A stretch of DNA of 64,000 nt, taken from Geodermatophilus saharensis. Its GTDB lineage: Bacteria; Actinomycetota; Actinomycetes; Mycobacteriales; Geodermatophilaceae. Shown here piece after piece: positions 49,833-60,596 of this stretch. Where the stretch lies: assembly GCF_900188205.1 (NCBI RefSeq), contig NZ_FZOH01000001.1, forward strand, positions 530,359 through 594,358, in the 5' to 3' direction. Made by a program: the position numbers and the translations under genes. Numbering within the stretch: position 1 is the first letter of the stretch; each line of letters begins with the position of its first letter. The notes below the pieces were generated by a model. That model was not told the origin of the DNA, did no database searches, and worked only from the letters and a program-made list of their open reading frames with translations.

Positions 49833-50986
49833 GCCGGCACCCCCGTGCCGGCCGGCAGCACCGCGTGCACGCGGAACCCGCCCTCCACCGGGCCGGCCTC
49901 CAGCTCGCCGCCCTCGAGCCGGGCCCGCTCGCGCATGTTGACCAGCCCGCGCCCCGGGACCGGGTCGGGCAGGTCGCGCCCCTCGTTCGTGACGTCGAGC
50001 AGCACCCGGTCGGCCACCCGCGAGACCTCCACCCGGATCGGCCCGGAGGGGGTGTGCCGGACGGCGTTGGTGAGGGCCTCCTGCACGATCCGGTACAGCG
50101 CCCGCGCGGCGCCGGCGGACAGCGGCCCGCCGTCGGTGTGCAGCTCGACCGGGCGGCCGGTCGCCCGGATCCGGTCGGCGAGCTCCTCCAGGTCGGCCAC
50201 GGTCGGGGCGAACGGTCCGGCCCGCGCCCTGCGCTCGAGCGGCTGCAGCACGCGCAGCAGCCGGTCGAGCTCGTCGAGCGCGGAGCGCCCGGCGGACTCG
50301 ATCGACCCCAGCGCCTCGCGCGCGAAGGTGGGGTTGTCGTCGAACACCCGCCGTCCCACCCCGGCCTGCATGACCATGACGTTCACCGTGTGCCCGAGGG
50401 AGTCGTGCAGCTCGCGGGCCAGCCGGCCGCGCTCCTGCAGCAGCAGCCGCTCGGCCGCCAGCGCCTGCGCCCGGCTCTCCGCCGCCTCCCGGGCGCCGGC
50501 GGCCGCCGCCAGGGCACGGCGCCGGCTGAGCTCGCCGGCGACCACCGCGACCAGCGAGGTCATCGCGATGTCGGGCAGGGCGGCGAGCGAGTCGACGCGG
50601 TCGAGGGTCACGTACCCGGCGGCGCCCAGGACGGCGACCGCGGCGGCCGCCAGCCGCAGCCGCCGCCCGCCCGCGGCGAAGCAGGTGAACAGGGCGATCC
50701 AGGCCGGCCAGGGGAGGTAGCCGATGGAGTACCCGGCCGCCGCGTTGACCACCACGACGGCGTCGGCCGCGACGAGCGACGCGAGCGGCGCGGCCTGCCG
50801 CCACAGCAGGGCCAGCGGGCCGGCCGCGGCCAGCGCGACGGCCGCGGCGTCCACCGGCCGGTAGGGCGGGCCCGCCGGCACCGCCAGGGTGACGGTGACC
50901 GTGGCGAGGACCAGCACGCCGGCGAGCGCCGCGTCCGTGCGGCTCACGGCCCCGGTCCCGGGCGCGGGGGAGGAGGACGGCGACAC
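49829..50986 (-). CDS. Histidine kinase, membrane-bound NarX/DesK type
   Basis: 385 residues: five to six helices (from DAALAGVLVLATVTVTLAVPAG), a coiled helix, phosphoacceptor GRLARELHDSLGHTVNVMVMQAGV, and HATPase with VQEALTNAVRHTPSGP (N box) and PGRGLVNMRERARLEGG. Start uncertain: GTG 50986 has its ribosome site almost touching it, and the GTG of VSRTDAALAG a few codons on is an alternative. Phosphorylates the overlapping regulator. Confidence 0.9.
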   Translation of the reverse strand: MSPSSSPAPGTGAVSRTDAALAGVLVLATVTVTLAVPAGPPYRPVDAAAVALAAAGPLALLWRQAAPLASLVAADAVVVVNAAAGYSIGYLPWPAWIALFTCFAAGGRRLRLAAAAVAVLGAAGYVTLDRVDSLAALPDIAMTSLVAVVAGELSRRRALAAAAGAREAAESRAQALAAERLLLQERGRLARELHDSLGHTVNVMVMQAGVGRRVFDDNPTFAREALGSIESAGRSALDELDRLLRVLQPLERRARAGPFAPTVADLEELADRIRATGRPVELHTDGGPLSAGAARALYRIVQEALTNAVRHTPSGPIRVEVSRVADRVLLDVTNEGRDLPDPVPGRGLVNMRERARLEGGELEAGPVEGGFRVHAVLPAGTGVPA

Positions 50987-51041
50987 CTCCCATCGTCCCG
51001 CCGGCCGCGGCCCGGGGGGAGACCCGCGCGGGGGCGTCCGC

Positions 51042-51059
51042 CTCCCTCCCGCGAGGGAG
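51042..51059. promoter_or_regulatory. Candidate operator CTCCCTC-CCGC-GAGGGAG
   Basis: Perfect 7-bp arms (51042-51048 and 51053-51059) with a 4-nt spacer, in the 231-nt gap between the divergent kinase gene and the membrane protein gene. A plausible site for the neighbouring regulator. Confidence 0.4.
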
Positions 51060-51217
51060 CCGTGGTCCCTCACCCGGGTGCCGGCCGGGCGCCGCGGACC
51101 ACTCCCGCGGTGCCGCACGGGACCCGCGCGGGGCTCGTGGCCGGCAGCGCGGCGGCGCCACGCTCGGGCACCGCGGCGTCGCGGGGATCGCGGCGCCCCC
51201 ACTCCCGGAGGTGCACC

Positions 51218-52042
51218 GTGACCGACGTCCGACAGCCCACGTGGACCCCGCCCGGCCGGGCGAGCCGTGCCGGACGGGCCGTCGCGCTCGTCCTCGGCGT
51301 CCTGCTCCTGCTGCCCGGGCTGGCCCTCGGGACCGCGGGGGGAGTGCTGCTGTGGGCCGACGCGCACCGCTCCGGCGGCTTCGTCACCAGCCCCGAGGAG
51401 CGCTTCGTCTCACCCGGCTCCGCCCTGGTCAGCGACCGGATCGACCTGCGCGCCGGCCCCGACTGGCTCCCCGTCGGCTCGGCCCTGGGCACCGCCCGGA
51501 TCGAGGTCACCCCGGAGACGGCCGAGGAGGTCTTCGTCGGGATCGCGCCGGCCGCGGACGCGCGGGCCTACCTCGACGGCGTCCGGCGGACCGCCGTCGA
51601 CGGGCTCGGCTTCGACGGCCCGGCCGACGCCGAGGACGAGATCCCCGGCGGCCCGCCGCCCGGACCGCCCGGGGACCAGGACTTCTGGACCGCGCAGGTC
51701 GCCGGTACCGGACCGCAGCAGCTGACCTGGGACCCCGCCGACGGCGACTGGGTGTTCGTGGTGATGGACGCCGACGGCTCCGCCGGGGTCGACGTGCGCG
51801 CCCGGATCGGCGCCGAGCTGCCCGCGCTCACCGGCATCGGGTGGGCCGTCGTCGGCGCCGGCCTGGTCGTGAGCCTGCTGGCCGTGCTGCTCCTGCGCCC
51901 GGCGCTCGTCCGCCCGGTCGAGGACTGGCCGGCCGCGCGCCCGCGCCCCGCCGCGCCCCCGCCTCCGGTGGGCACGACGCCGGGCCCGTCCGGAGGAGGG
52001 CAGGCCGTGACCGGGGGCCGCGGCACGCCCGCCGGCGGCTGA
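51218..52042 (+). CDS. Hypothetical membrane protein, two helices
   Basis: 274 residues. Helix 1 (about 23-48; VALVLGVLLLLPGLALGTAGGVLLW), an exported domain with ARIEVTPETAEEVFVGIAP, then helix 2 (about 210-230) and a proline-rich cytoplasmic tail. No named family. GTG 51218 follows GGAGG. It faces a NarL-type two-component system, the usual arrangement for a target gene of such systems. Confidence 0.78.
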   Translation: MTDVRQPTWTPPGRASRAGRAVALVLGVLLLLPGLALGTAGGVLLWADAHRSGGFVTSPEERFVSPGSALVSDRIDLRAGPDWLPVGSALGTARIEVTPETAEEVFVGIAPAADARAYLDGVRRTAVDGLGFDGPADAEDEIPGGPPPGPPGDQDFWTAQVAGTGPQQLTWDPADGDWVFVVMDADGSAGVDVRARIGAELPALTGIGWAVVGAGLVVSLLAVLLLRPALVRPVEDWPAARPRPAAPPPPVGTTPGPSGGGQAVTGGRGTPAGG

Positions 52043-52047
52043 GCGGT

Positions 52048-52076
52048 CCGGCGGGCCCCTCGCCGGGGCCCGCCGG
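52048..52076 (+). terminator. Terminator after the two-helix membrane protein
   Basis: CCGGCGGGCCCC (52048-52059) and GGGGCCCGCCGG (52065-52076) form a perfect 12-bp stem with a 5-nt loop. Confidence 0.75.
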
Positions 52077-52111
52077 CACCCGCGCGGGGACGTGTACAGT
52101 GGAGTCACCGA

Positions 52112-52188
52112 CGCGGGGTGGAGCAGCTCGGTAGCTCGCTGGGCTCATAACCCAGAGGTCACAGGTTCGAATCCTGTCCCCGCTACCA
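52112..52188 (+). tRNA. tRNA-fMet (initiator, CAT anticodon), copy 2
   Basis: 77 nt, encoded CCA, identical to copy 1 except for the T-stem: ACAGG...CCTGT instead of GCAGG...CCTGC, a compensated A-T for G-C pair. C1/T72 mismatch and three G:C pairs in the anticodon stem. TACAGT at 52095-52100. Confidence 0.97.
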
Positions 52189-52192
52189 CCGC

Positions 52193-52228
52193 ACGAGGGC
52201 CCCGGAGCAGACGCTCCGGGGCCCTCGT
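52193..52228 (+). terminator. Terminator after tRNA-fMet copy 2
   Basis: ACGAGGGCCCCGGAGC (52193-52208) pairs perfectly with GCTCCGGGGCCCTCGT (52213-52228) across 4 nt. Confidence 0.85.
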
Positions 52229-52284
52229 CGTCTCCGCCGCCTGGCTCCGGAACACCGCCGGCCCACGGCCGGTTGGCCCCGGGC

Positions 52285-52572
52285 ATGGAGCCCACCGTGC
52301 ACGACGCCCCCGACGCCGAGCGCTACGAGATCCGCGACGGCGACCGCCTGCTGGGCCTGGCCGCCTACCGGCGCCGCGGCGAGGAGGTGGTGTTCACCCA
52401 CACCGAGGTCGACCCGCACGCCGAGGGCTCGGGGCTGGGCAGCACGCTGGTCCGCGGCGCCCTCGACGACGTCCGGTCCCGGGGCCTGCGCGCGGTGCCG
52501 CACTGCTCGTTCGTGCGCGGCTGGATCGAGCGGCACCCCGAGTACCGGGACCTGGTCGCGCGGGACTCCTGA
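52285..52572 (+). CDS. GNAT-like N-acetyltransferase (YjdJ/Gtn-type)
   Basis: 95 residues. Small acetyltransferase-like fold: VVFTHTEVDPHAEGSGLGSTLVRGALDDVRSRGLRAVPHCSFVRGWIERHPEY fits the N-acetyltransferase CG family, in which the Cys in PHCSFV is the likely acetyl acceptor. ATG 52285 chosen; GTG 52297 is possible. Confidence 0.88.
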   Translation: MEPTVHDAPDAERYEIRDGDRLLGLAAYRRRGEEVVFTHTEVDPHAEGSGLGSTLVRGALDDVRSRGLRAVPHCSFVRGWIERHPEYRDLVARDS

Positions 52573-52610
52573 CCGGCCGGCGCCCGACCCACCCGACGCG
52601 CCCGGGTGTG

Positions 52611-52640
52611 TTGCCTGCCACAGGCGCGTCTCTCTAGCGT
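52611..52640 (+). promoter_or_regulatory. Promoter of the P450-ferredoxin operon
   Basis: TTGCCT (52611-52616) and TAGCGT (52635-52640) with an 18-nt spacer precede the P450 start by 37 nt. Confidence 0.45.
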
Positions 52641-52677
52641 GCGGTCAACGGTGACCGTTTCGACGAGGGAGTCGCCC

Positions 52678-53979
52678 GTGACCATCGCAGCCGTGCCCCC
52701 GGCCGACGCCGAGCCCGCCGACGTCGACATGAGCACCGTCGACCTGTCCGACCGGGACTGGTGGACGACGCCGCCGGGGTACCGGCACGCCGCCTTCGAC
52801 CGGCTGCGGCGGGAGCGGCCGTTCGCCTTCTTCGCCGAGCCCGATCTCCCCGGCATCCCGGCCGGGCCCGGCTACCACGCGGTCACCCGCTACGCCCACC
52901 TCGAGGCGATCAGCTCCCAGCCGGCGGTGTTCTGCTCCGGCAGGGGCGCGGTGTCCATGCAGGACGTCCCGGCCGAGCTGCACGAGTTCTACGGCTCGCT
53001 GATCAGCATGGACGACCCGCGGCACGCCAGGCTCCGCCGGATCGTCTCGAAGACGTTCACCCCGCGGATGCTCGAGCGGACGTTGGACTCGGTGCGCGCC
53101 GTCGTCGACGACGTCCTCGCCCGCGCCCGGGCGACGGCGGCGGCGAGCGACGGCGCGATCGACGTCGTCGCCGACATCGCCGCGCCGATCCCGCTGCGGG
53201 TCATCTGCGACATGATGGGCGTCCCCGAGCAGGACCGACCGTCGGTGCTGGCCAACTCCAACGTCATCCTCTCCGGCGGCGACCCGGAGCTCATCGAGAA
53301 CGACGACCCGCTGACCGCGTTCCTCACCGCCGGCATGGAGATGGCCGCGCTGATGGAGCGGCTGGCGGCCGAGCGGCTGGCCGAGCCGCGCGACGACCTC
53401 ACCACCGCGCTGGTCACCACCGAGGTCGACGGCGAGCAGCTCTCGCACCAGGAGATCGCCTCGTTCTTCATCCTGCTGCTGGTGGCGGGCAACGAGACCA
53501 CCCGCAACGCCATCTCCCAGGGGCTGCTCGCGCTGTCGGAACACCCCGACCAGTGGGCGCGCTGGGCGGCCGACCCCGCGCTGGACCGCACCGGCGTCGA
53601 GGAGGTGGTCCGCTGGGTCAGCCCGGTCACCTGGATGCGGCGCACCGCCACGCAGGACGGCGAGATCGGCGGGCACCGCTTCACCGCCGGCGAGAAGTTC
53701 CTGCTGTTCTACGCCGCGGCCAACCGCGACCCGGAGGTGTTCGCCGACCCGCAGCGCTTCGACGTCGGCCGCGACCCCAACCCGCACGTCGGCTTCGGGT
53801 CCAAGGGACCGCACTTCTGCCTGGGCGCGCACCTGGCCCGCCGTGAGCTGCAGGTGACCTTCCGCGCGGTCTTCGACCAGCTGCCCGACCTCGAGGTCAC
53901 CGGCCCGCCGGACCGGCTCGCGTCGTCGTTCGTCAACGGCCTCAAGCGGCTGCCGGCGCGCCTGGGCGGGGAGCGCTGA
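52678..53979 (+). CDS. Cytochrome P450
   Basis: 433 residues. The I-helix oxygen motif AGNETTRN is near residue 270, EVVRW (ExxR-type) follows, and the heme loop FGSKGPHFCLGAH has the axial Cys at 381. MDDPRHARLRRIVSKTFTPRM resembles actinobacterial CYP families that oxidise lipids and steroids (for example CYP124/125/142), but I would not assign a family. GTG 52678 with GAGGGA upstream. The stop overlaps the ferredoxin start as TGATG. Confidence 0.94.
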   Translation: MTIAAVPPADAEPADVDMSTVDLSDRDWWTTPPGYRHAAFDRLRRERPFAFFAEPDLPGIPAGPGYHAVTRYAHLEAISSQPAVFCSGRGAVSMQDVPAELHEFYGSLISMDDPRHARLRRIVSKTFTPRMLERTLDSVRAVVDDVLARARATAAASDGAIDVVADIAAPIPLRVICDMMGVPEQDRPSVLANSNVILSGGDPELIENDDPLTAFLTAGMEMAALMERLAAERLAEPRDDLTTALVTTEVDGEQLSHQEIASFFILLLVAGNETTRNAISQGLLALSEHPDQWARWAADPALDRTGVEEVVRWVSPVTWMRRTATQDGEIGGHRFTAGEKFLLFYAAANRDPEVFADPQRFDVGRDPNPHVGFGSKGPHFCLGAHLARRELQVTFRAVFDQLPDLEVTGPPDRLASSFVNGLKRLPARLGGER

Positions 53980-54164
53980 TGCGGGTCACCGCCGACCGGG
54001 AGGTCTGCGTGGGCTCGGGCCAGTGCGAGCTGCTGGCCCCCGACGTCTTCGAGGTCGACGACGACGGCGCCGTCCGGGTGCTGCAGGAGCACCCCGACGC
54101 CGCCGCCGCGGTCCGGGACGCGGTGTCCCAGTGCCCGACCGGGGCGCTGTCGCTGGCCGAGTGA
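53979..54164 (+). CDS. 3Fe-4S ferredoxin
   Basis: 61 residues. Cluster Cys are C10, C16 and C52 (CVGSGQC and QCPTGAL), three and not four, so a [3Fe-4S] type usual for P450 partners. ATG overlaps the P450 stop by one base, so translation is coupled; it is the likely electron donor. No ferredoxin reductase is nearby. Confidence 0.93.
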   Translation: MRVTADREVCVGSGQCELLAPDVFEVDDDGAVRVLQEHPDAAAAVRDAVSQCPTGALSLAE

Positions 54165-54165
54165 C

Positions 54166-55310
54166 TCAGCCGAGGGCCTGCGCCAGGTCGGCGAGCAGGT
54201 CGTCGACGTCCTCGATGCCCACCGACAGCCGCACCAGGTCGGCCGGCACCTCCAGCGGCGAGCCGGCCGCGCTGGCGTGGGTCATCCGGTGCGGGTGCTC
54301 GATGAGCGACTCGACCCCGCCCAGGGACTCCGCCAGCGTGAACAGCCGCGCGCGCTCGCAGACCCGCAGCGCCGCCTCCTCGCCGGCGGCCAGCCGGAAC
54401 GACAGCATCCCGCCGAAGCCGGACATCTGCTTGGCCGCGATGTCGTGGCCGGGGTGGTCGGGCAGGCCCGGGTAGAGGACGGCCGACACCGCGTCGTGCC
54501 CGAGCAGGAACTCGGCGATCCGCTCGGCGTTGGCCTGGTGCCGGTCCATGCGCACGCCGAGGGTCTTGATGCCGCGCAGCACCAGCCAGTCCGACAGCGG
54601 GCCGGAGACCGCCCCCATGGCGTTCTGGCTGAACACCAGCTGGGCGGCGAGCTCCTCGTCGCGCACGACCAGCGCCCCGCCGACGACGTCGGAGTGCCCG
54701 CCGAGGTACTTCGTCGTCGAGTGCACGACGACGTCGGCGCCGAGGGTCAGCGGCCGCTGCAGGTAGGGCGAGGCGAAGGTGTTGTCGACGACGAGCAGCG
54801 CGCCGGCCTCGTGGGCGACCTCCGCGGTCAGGGCGATGTCGGCGACGTTGAGCAGCGGGTTGGTCGGCGTCTCGCACCACACCACGCGGGTCGAGCCGGG
54901 CCGGATCGCGGCGCGCAGCGCGTCGGGGTCGTTGAGGTCGGCCGGCGTGTGCTCGACGCCCCAGCGGGAGACGACCTTCGAGATCAGCCGGAACGTGCCG
55001 CCGTAGGCGTCGCCGCCGAGGACGACGTGGCTGCCCGGCTCGCACACGGTGCGCAGCAGCGTGTCCTCGGCGGCCAGGCCGGAGGCGAACGCCAGGCCCG
55101 CGGTGCCCTCCTCGAGGGAGGCCAGCAGCTCCTGCAGCGCGTCGCGGGTGGGGTTGGCGCTGCGGGCGTACTCGTAGCCGTTGCGCAGCCCCCCGACGCC
55201 GTCCTGCTTGAACGTGGTGGCCAGGTGCAGCGGGACGACGACCGCGCCGGTGGCGGGGTCGGGGTCCTGCCCGGCGTGGATGGCGCGGGTGTCGAAGCCG
55301 GAGAACTCGG

Positions 55311-55314
<4 letters not shown>
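54166..55314 (-). CDS. metB: Cystathionine gamma-synthase (MetB-like)
   Basis: 382 residues, PLP fold type I. FDTRAIHAGQDPDPATGAVVVPLHLATTF (start), YARSANPTRDALQE, ETPTNPLLNV, VVDNTFASPYLQRPL and the PLP-lysine segment HSTTKYLGGHSDVVGG. Forms cystathionine from an O-acylhomoserine and cysteine, or cleaves it. GTG 55314 overlaps the CBS stop by GTGA, so the two form an operon. Confidence 0.93.
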
Positions 55315-56708
<1,394 letters not shown>

Positions 56709-56853
56709 TCGGACCTCCTCGGCGGTGCCCCGGGCGGGCGCTCGCCTCTCCATCCCACCACCCGGGACGGCTGCGGGCGCGCGGGCCGGTCACCGGCCGC
56801 CCGGGGACCGCGCCGCGGGTGTCGGCGCGAGGGGAGTCGGGCAGGGCAGCGGC

Positions 56854-57633
56854 ATGACCGACGCTCTCCCCGCCGCCGCACTGACCGGCGGCGGTGCCAT
56901 GCCGCTGCTCGGGTTCGGCACCTGGCAGATGACCGGTGCGACCTGCTACGACGCCGTCCGGACCGCGCTGGACGCCGGCTACCGGCACCTGGACACCGCG
57001 ACGATGTACCGCAACGAGGCCGAGGTGGGCCGGGCGCTGCGCGACTCCGGCGTCGACCGCGACGAGGTGTTCGTCACCACCAAGCTGCCGCCGCGCGAGG
57101 CCGGCCGCGCCGAGCGGACGCTGACCGCGTCGCTGGACGCGCTCGGGCTCGACGCGGTCGACCTGTGGCTGGTGCACTGGCCGCCCGGCGGCGCGGGGGA
57201 GGACCTGTGGGAGCGCTTCGTCGCCGCCCGGGAGGCCGGCCGCGCCCGCGCGATCGGCGTCAGCAACTACTCGCTGGCGCAGGTCCACCGGCTGACCGCG
57301 GCCACCGGGGTGACGCCGCAGGTCAACCAGGTCAGCTGGGCGCCGGCGCTGTTCGACGCCGCCGTCGAGGCCGGGCACCGCGAGCGCGGTGTCGTCCTGG
57401 AGGGCTACAGCCCGTTCAAGAACACCGACCTGCGCGACCCGGTGCTGCGCGAGGTCGCCGACGCGCACGGCGTCACCCCGGCGCAGGTGGTGCTGCGCTG
57501 GCACGTCGAGCACGGCGTCGTCGTCATCCCCAAGTCGGCCACGCCCGAGCGGATCCGGGCCAACCTCGGGATCGGGGGCTTCGCGCTGACCGCCGACGAG
57601 GTGGCCCGCGTCGACGGGCTGTCGCGGCGCTGA
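56854..57633 (+). CDS. Aldo/keto reductase (2,5-diketogluconate-type)
   Basis: 259 residues. Catalytic tetrad positions are visible: Asp and Tyr in HLDTATMYRNE, Lys in VTTKLPP and His in LVHWPP. VIPKSATPERIRANL is the NADPH-binding end. Short AKR like the prokaryotic 2,5-DKG reductases. ATG 56854. Converges, 5 bp apart, with the next gene. Confidence 0.92.
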   Translation: MTDALPAAALTGGGAMPLLGFGTWQMTGATCYDAVRTALDAGYRHLDTATMYRNEAEVGRALRDSGVDRDEVFVTTKLPPREAGRAERTLTASLDALGLDAVDLWLVHWPPGGAGEDLWERFVAAREAGRARAIGVSNYSLAQVHRLTAATGVTPQVNQVSWAPALFDAAVEAGHRERGVVLEGYSPFKNTDLRDPVLREVADAHGVTPAQVVLRWHVEHGVVVIPKSATPERIRANLGIGGFALTADEVARVDGLSRR

Positions 57634-57638
57634 GCCGG

Positions 57639-58139
57639 TCAGGACCGGGGGGCCACCGGCGTCCGGGGCTCGCCGGCCAGCGCGCGACGGACGTCGACCA
57701 TCGGTGCGACCAGCCCCGTCGTCGGCCGGCGGACCGGGGTCGGGCGCGGCGGAGCCGTGCGGCGGCGACGGGAGCCCCGGGAGCGCAGCGCGGTCAGCAG
57801 GTCGAGCAGGGCCAGCGCCGAGGCACCGACGACGACGTTGCCCAGCCGCCGCTGCCGCTCGCCGCCGCGGTTGCCGAGGGCGACGCCCAGGGCGGCCAGG
57901 TCGACGACGTCGCCGGCGACGCGGGTCCAGGCCCAGCCGGGGCGCCCGGCGAGCAGGCCCGCGGCGTGCGCGAGCTCGCGGGCACCGACGGCGGTGAGCA
58001 CCGGCAGCGCGACCGGGGAGTCGTCGACCCCGGCGAACCGGGCCACCTCCTGGGGCGAGACGAGCATCGCGGTGCCCAGACCCAGGCTGGCCAGGCCGAG
58101 CAGGCGGCCCGTGCGGCGGGGGGCGGATCGGGCGGTCAT
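57639..58139 (-). CDS. Hypothetical membrane protein
   Basis: 166 residues with four helices (first [19 protein letters not shown]), then a basic tail. [13 protein letters not shown] and [13 protein letters not shown] recall the membrane part of cyclase/dehydrase-linked proteins (DUF4267-like). ATG 58139 with GGGAGGA upstream. Confidence 0.75.
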   Translation of the reverse strand: MTARSAPRRTGRLLGLASLGLGTAMLVSPQEVARFAGVDDSPVALPVLTAVGARELAHAAGLLAGRPGWAWTRVAGDVVDLAALGVALGNRGGERQRRLGNVVVGASALALLDLLTALRSRGSRRRRTAPPRPTPVRRPTTGLVAPMVDVRRALAGEPRTPVAPRS

Positions 58140-58261
58140 GGGTCCTCCCGGGGTCGGTGCCCGGGGCGGCTACCCGGGGAGGCGACCAGGAAACGGCGGC
58201 GGGGGACGGCGCCGGAGGCGGCCGCTGGCGGACCGGCCGACGGCGGGGCGAGGATGCGGGC

Positions 58262-59278
58262 ATGACCTCCCCCTCCGCCGGCACCCGCACGCTCGGCCGG
58301 GACGGCCTGGTCGTCTCCGCCCTCGGCCTGGGCTGCATGGGGATGAGCCAGATGTACGGCACCGCCGACCGCGACGAGTCGATCGCGACGGTCCACCGGG
58401 CGCTCGACCTCGGGGTGACGTTCCTCGACACCGCCGACGTCTACGGGGACGGGCACAACGAGGAGCTGGTCGGCGAGGCGATCCGCGGCCGCCGCGACGA
58501 GGTGCAGCTGGCGACGAAGTTCTCGCTGCGGCGCAACGACCGCGGGGGCATGGACATCGACGGCCGGCCGGAGAACGTGCGGGCCTGCGCCGAGGCGAGC
58601 CTGCGCCGGCTGCGGGTCGACGTGATCGACCTCTACTACCAGCACCGGGTCGACCCCCGGGTGCCGATCGAGGACACCGTCGGCGCGATGGCGGAGCTGG
58701 TGGCGCAGGGGAAGGTGCGGTTCCTCGGGCTGTCGGAGGCCTCGGCCGCCTCGGTCCGCCGCGCGGTCGCCGTCCACCCGGTCGCGGCGCTGCAGAGCGA
58801 GTGGTCGCTGTGGACCCGGGACGTCGAGGCGGAGGTGCTCGGCGTCGCCCGCGAGCACGGCATCGGCGTCGTCCCGTTCAGCCCGCTGGGCCGCGGCTTC
58901 CTCACCGGCGCCATCCGCGGCCCGGAGGACTTCGCCGACGACGACTGGCGCCGCGGTCACCCCCGCTTCACCGGGGAGGCCTTCGAGGCGAACCTGCGGC
59001 TGGTCGACGCCGTCCGGGCGATGGCCGAGGAGAAGGGCTGCACGCCCGGGCAGCTGGCGCTGGCCTGGGTGCTCGCCCAGGGCGAGGACGTCGTGCCGAT
59101 CCCCGGCACCAAGCGACGGCCCTACCTGGAGGAGAACGCCGGCGCGCTGGCCGTCTCGCTGTCGGCCGGCGACCTGGCCCGGCTCGGGGAGATCGCCCCG
59201 CCCGGCGTCGCGGTCGGCGGCCGCTACGTCGACTCCTCCTACGCCTACGGCGACAGCCCGGAGCGGGGCGCCGCGTGA
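58262..59278 (+). CDS. Aldo/keto reductase (YajO/Gas-type)
   Basis: 338 residues. Asp/Tyr in [13 protein letters not shown], Lys in LATKFSL, His in YYQHRVD, and [17 protein letters not shown] for NADP. The start [16 protein letters not shown] is typical for the pyridoxal-/gas-family AKR. It overlaps the next gene by GTGA. Confidence 0.93.
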   Translation: MTSPSAGTRTLGRDGLVVSALGLGCMGMSQMYGTADRDESIATVHRALDLGVTFLDTADVYGDGHNEELVGEAIRGRRDEVQLATKFSLRRNDRGGMDIDGRPENVRACAEASLRRLRVDVIDLYYQHRVDPRVPIEDTVGAMAELVAQGKVRFLGLSEASAASVRRAVAVHPVAALQSEWSLWTRDVEAEVLGVAREHGIGVVPFSPLGRGFLTGAIRGPEDFADDDWRRGHPRFTGEAFEANLRLVDAVRAMAEEKGCTPGQLALAWVLAQGEDVVPIPGTKRRPYLEENAGALAVSLSAGDLARLGEIAPPGVAVGGRYVDSSYAYGDSPERGAA

Positions 59279-60066
59279 CCGCGACGACCACCACGGCGCC
59301 CCTGCGGGTGCCCGGTGCCGACGGCGTCGCGGTGGCCGTGCACCGGTGGGGGACCCCGGGCGGGCTCCCGCCGGTCTACCTGCAGCACGGCTTCGTCGCG
59401 GACACCCGGCTCAACTGGGTCGGCACCGGCACGGTCGCGGCGCTGCTGGCGGCCGGGCGCGAGGTCGTCGGGGTCGACGCCCGCGGGCACGGCCGGTCGG
59501 ACAAGCCGCACGACCCCGCCGCCTACGGCGAGCTGCGCATGGCCGGCGACCTGCGCGGGGTGGCCGACGCGCTCGGCCACGACGCCTTCGACCTGGCCGG
59601 GTACTCGATGGGCGCGACGGTCGCGGTGCTGGTCGCCGCCGCCGACCGGCGGGTGCGCCGGCTGGTGGTCGGCGGCGCCGGGGCGGCGCTCGTCGAGCCC
59701 GGCGGTGCCGAGCGGCACCGCGTCCTGATGGGGGAGCTGGCCGCCGCGCTCGAGGCCGCCGACGTCGCCGACGTGCGCGACCCCGCCACCGTCCTCTTCC
59801 GCCGGATGGCCGACGCCCTCGCCGCCGACCGGCAGGCCCTCGCCGCGCACGCCCGGGCGGTGCACACCCGCGACGCCGACCTGGCGGCGATCACCGCGCC
59901 CACGCTCGTCCTCGCCGGCGACGCCGACCCGCTGGCGGCCCGCCCCGAGGCGCTCGCCGCGGCCATCCCCGGCGCCCGGGTCACCGTCGTCCCCGGCGAC
60001 CACTCCACCGTGCTCCGGGCGCCGGCCTTCGCCGCGGCGCTGGTGGCGTTCCTGGGGGAGTCGTGA
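59275..60066 (+). CDS. Alpha/beta hydrolase
   Basis: 263 residues. [12 protein letters not shown] (oxyanion HG), GYSMGATVA (nucleophile Ser), GDADPLAAR (Asp) and PGDHSTVLR (His). No lid signature identifies the substrate. GTG 59275 overlaps the reductase stop; the stop overlaps the first start of the next gene. Confidence 0.92.
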   Translation: MTATTTTAPLRVPGADGVAVAVHRWGTPGGLPPVYLQHGFVADTRLNWVGTGTVAALLAAGREVVGVDARGHGRSDKPHDPAAYGELRMAGDLRGVADALGHDAFDLAGYSMGATVAVLVAAADRRVRRLVVGGAGAALVEPGGAERHRVLMGELAAALEAADVADVRDPATVLFRRMADALAADRQALAAHARAVHTRDADLAAITAPTLVLAGDADPLAARPEALAAAIPGARVTVVPGDHSTVLRAPAFAAALVAFLGES

Positions 60067-60098
60067 GCGGGGGAGTCGTGAGCGGGGGAGTCGTGAGC
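60054..60098 (+). repeat. Three tandem 15-bp copies of a ribosome-site/start unit
   Basis: GGGGGAGTCGTGAGC occurs three times in direct tandem (60054-60068, 60069-60083, 60084-60098). Each copy holds a Shine-Dalgarno-like GGGGGAG and an in-frame GTG. The first GTG forms GTGA with the hydrolase stop. Confidence 0.9.
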
Positions 60099-60596
60099 GA
60101 CCCGGCCTGCGGCGTGGCCCACGGCGCCCCGGCCCCGGAGGCGACCGGGCGGGTGCTCGTGGCGGTGTTCGACTCGCCGGTGGCGGAGGTGCTGCTGCGG
60201 TGGGCGCCGGAGCTCGGCTTCCGCACCGTGCTGCTCGACCCCGACCCCGCCCGCGGCGCCGGGGTCACCGCTCTGGCCCACCTCACGGGGGACCTGTCCG
60301 ACGCCGACGTGGTGGTCACCGACCACCACCGGCCCGAGCTCGGCGAGGTGCTGCGCGACGCGCTGGCCCGGCGGGTGCGCTGGGTCGGCGTCATGGGCAA
60401 CCCCCGGCACGAGGGTCCGCACGTGGCCGCGCTGGCCGCCCTCGGCGTCCCGCCGGAGGAGGTGACGCGGGTGCACCGGCCGATCGGCCTGGACATCGGC
60501 TCCCGCACCCCGGCGGAGATCGCGCTGAGCACGCTCGCCGGGCTGCTCGCCGACCGCAACGGGCGCAGCGGCGGAGCCGCCCACCGTCCGCGGTGA
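60063..60596 (+). CDS. XdhC C-terminal-domain protein (Rossmann)
   Basis: Up to 177 residues from GTG 60063; GTG 60078 and 60093 are equal candidates in the triplicated unit. VLVAVFDSPVAEVLLRWAPELGFRTVLLDPD and DIGSRTPAEIALSTLAGLLADRNGR with VGVMGN are the XdhC_C Rossmann domain that helps insert sulfurated molybdenum cofactor. No xanthine dehydrogenase gene is in the window and the N-terminal XdhC/CoxI domain is absent. Confidence 0.85.
   Translation: MSGGVVSGGVVSDPACGVAHGAPAPEATGRVLVAVFDSPVAEVLLRWAPELGFRTVLLDPDPARGAGVTALAHLTGDLSDADVVVTDHHRPELGEVLRDALARRVRWVGVMGNPRHEGPHVAALAALGVPPEEVTRVHRPIGLDIGSRTPAEIALSTLAGLLADRNGRSGGAAHRPR

Noticed and set aside
60063-60596. Molybdenum hydroxylase (xdh/cox) operon
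   Set aside because: Only an XdhC C-terminal domain is present; no dehydrogenase subunits.
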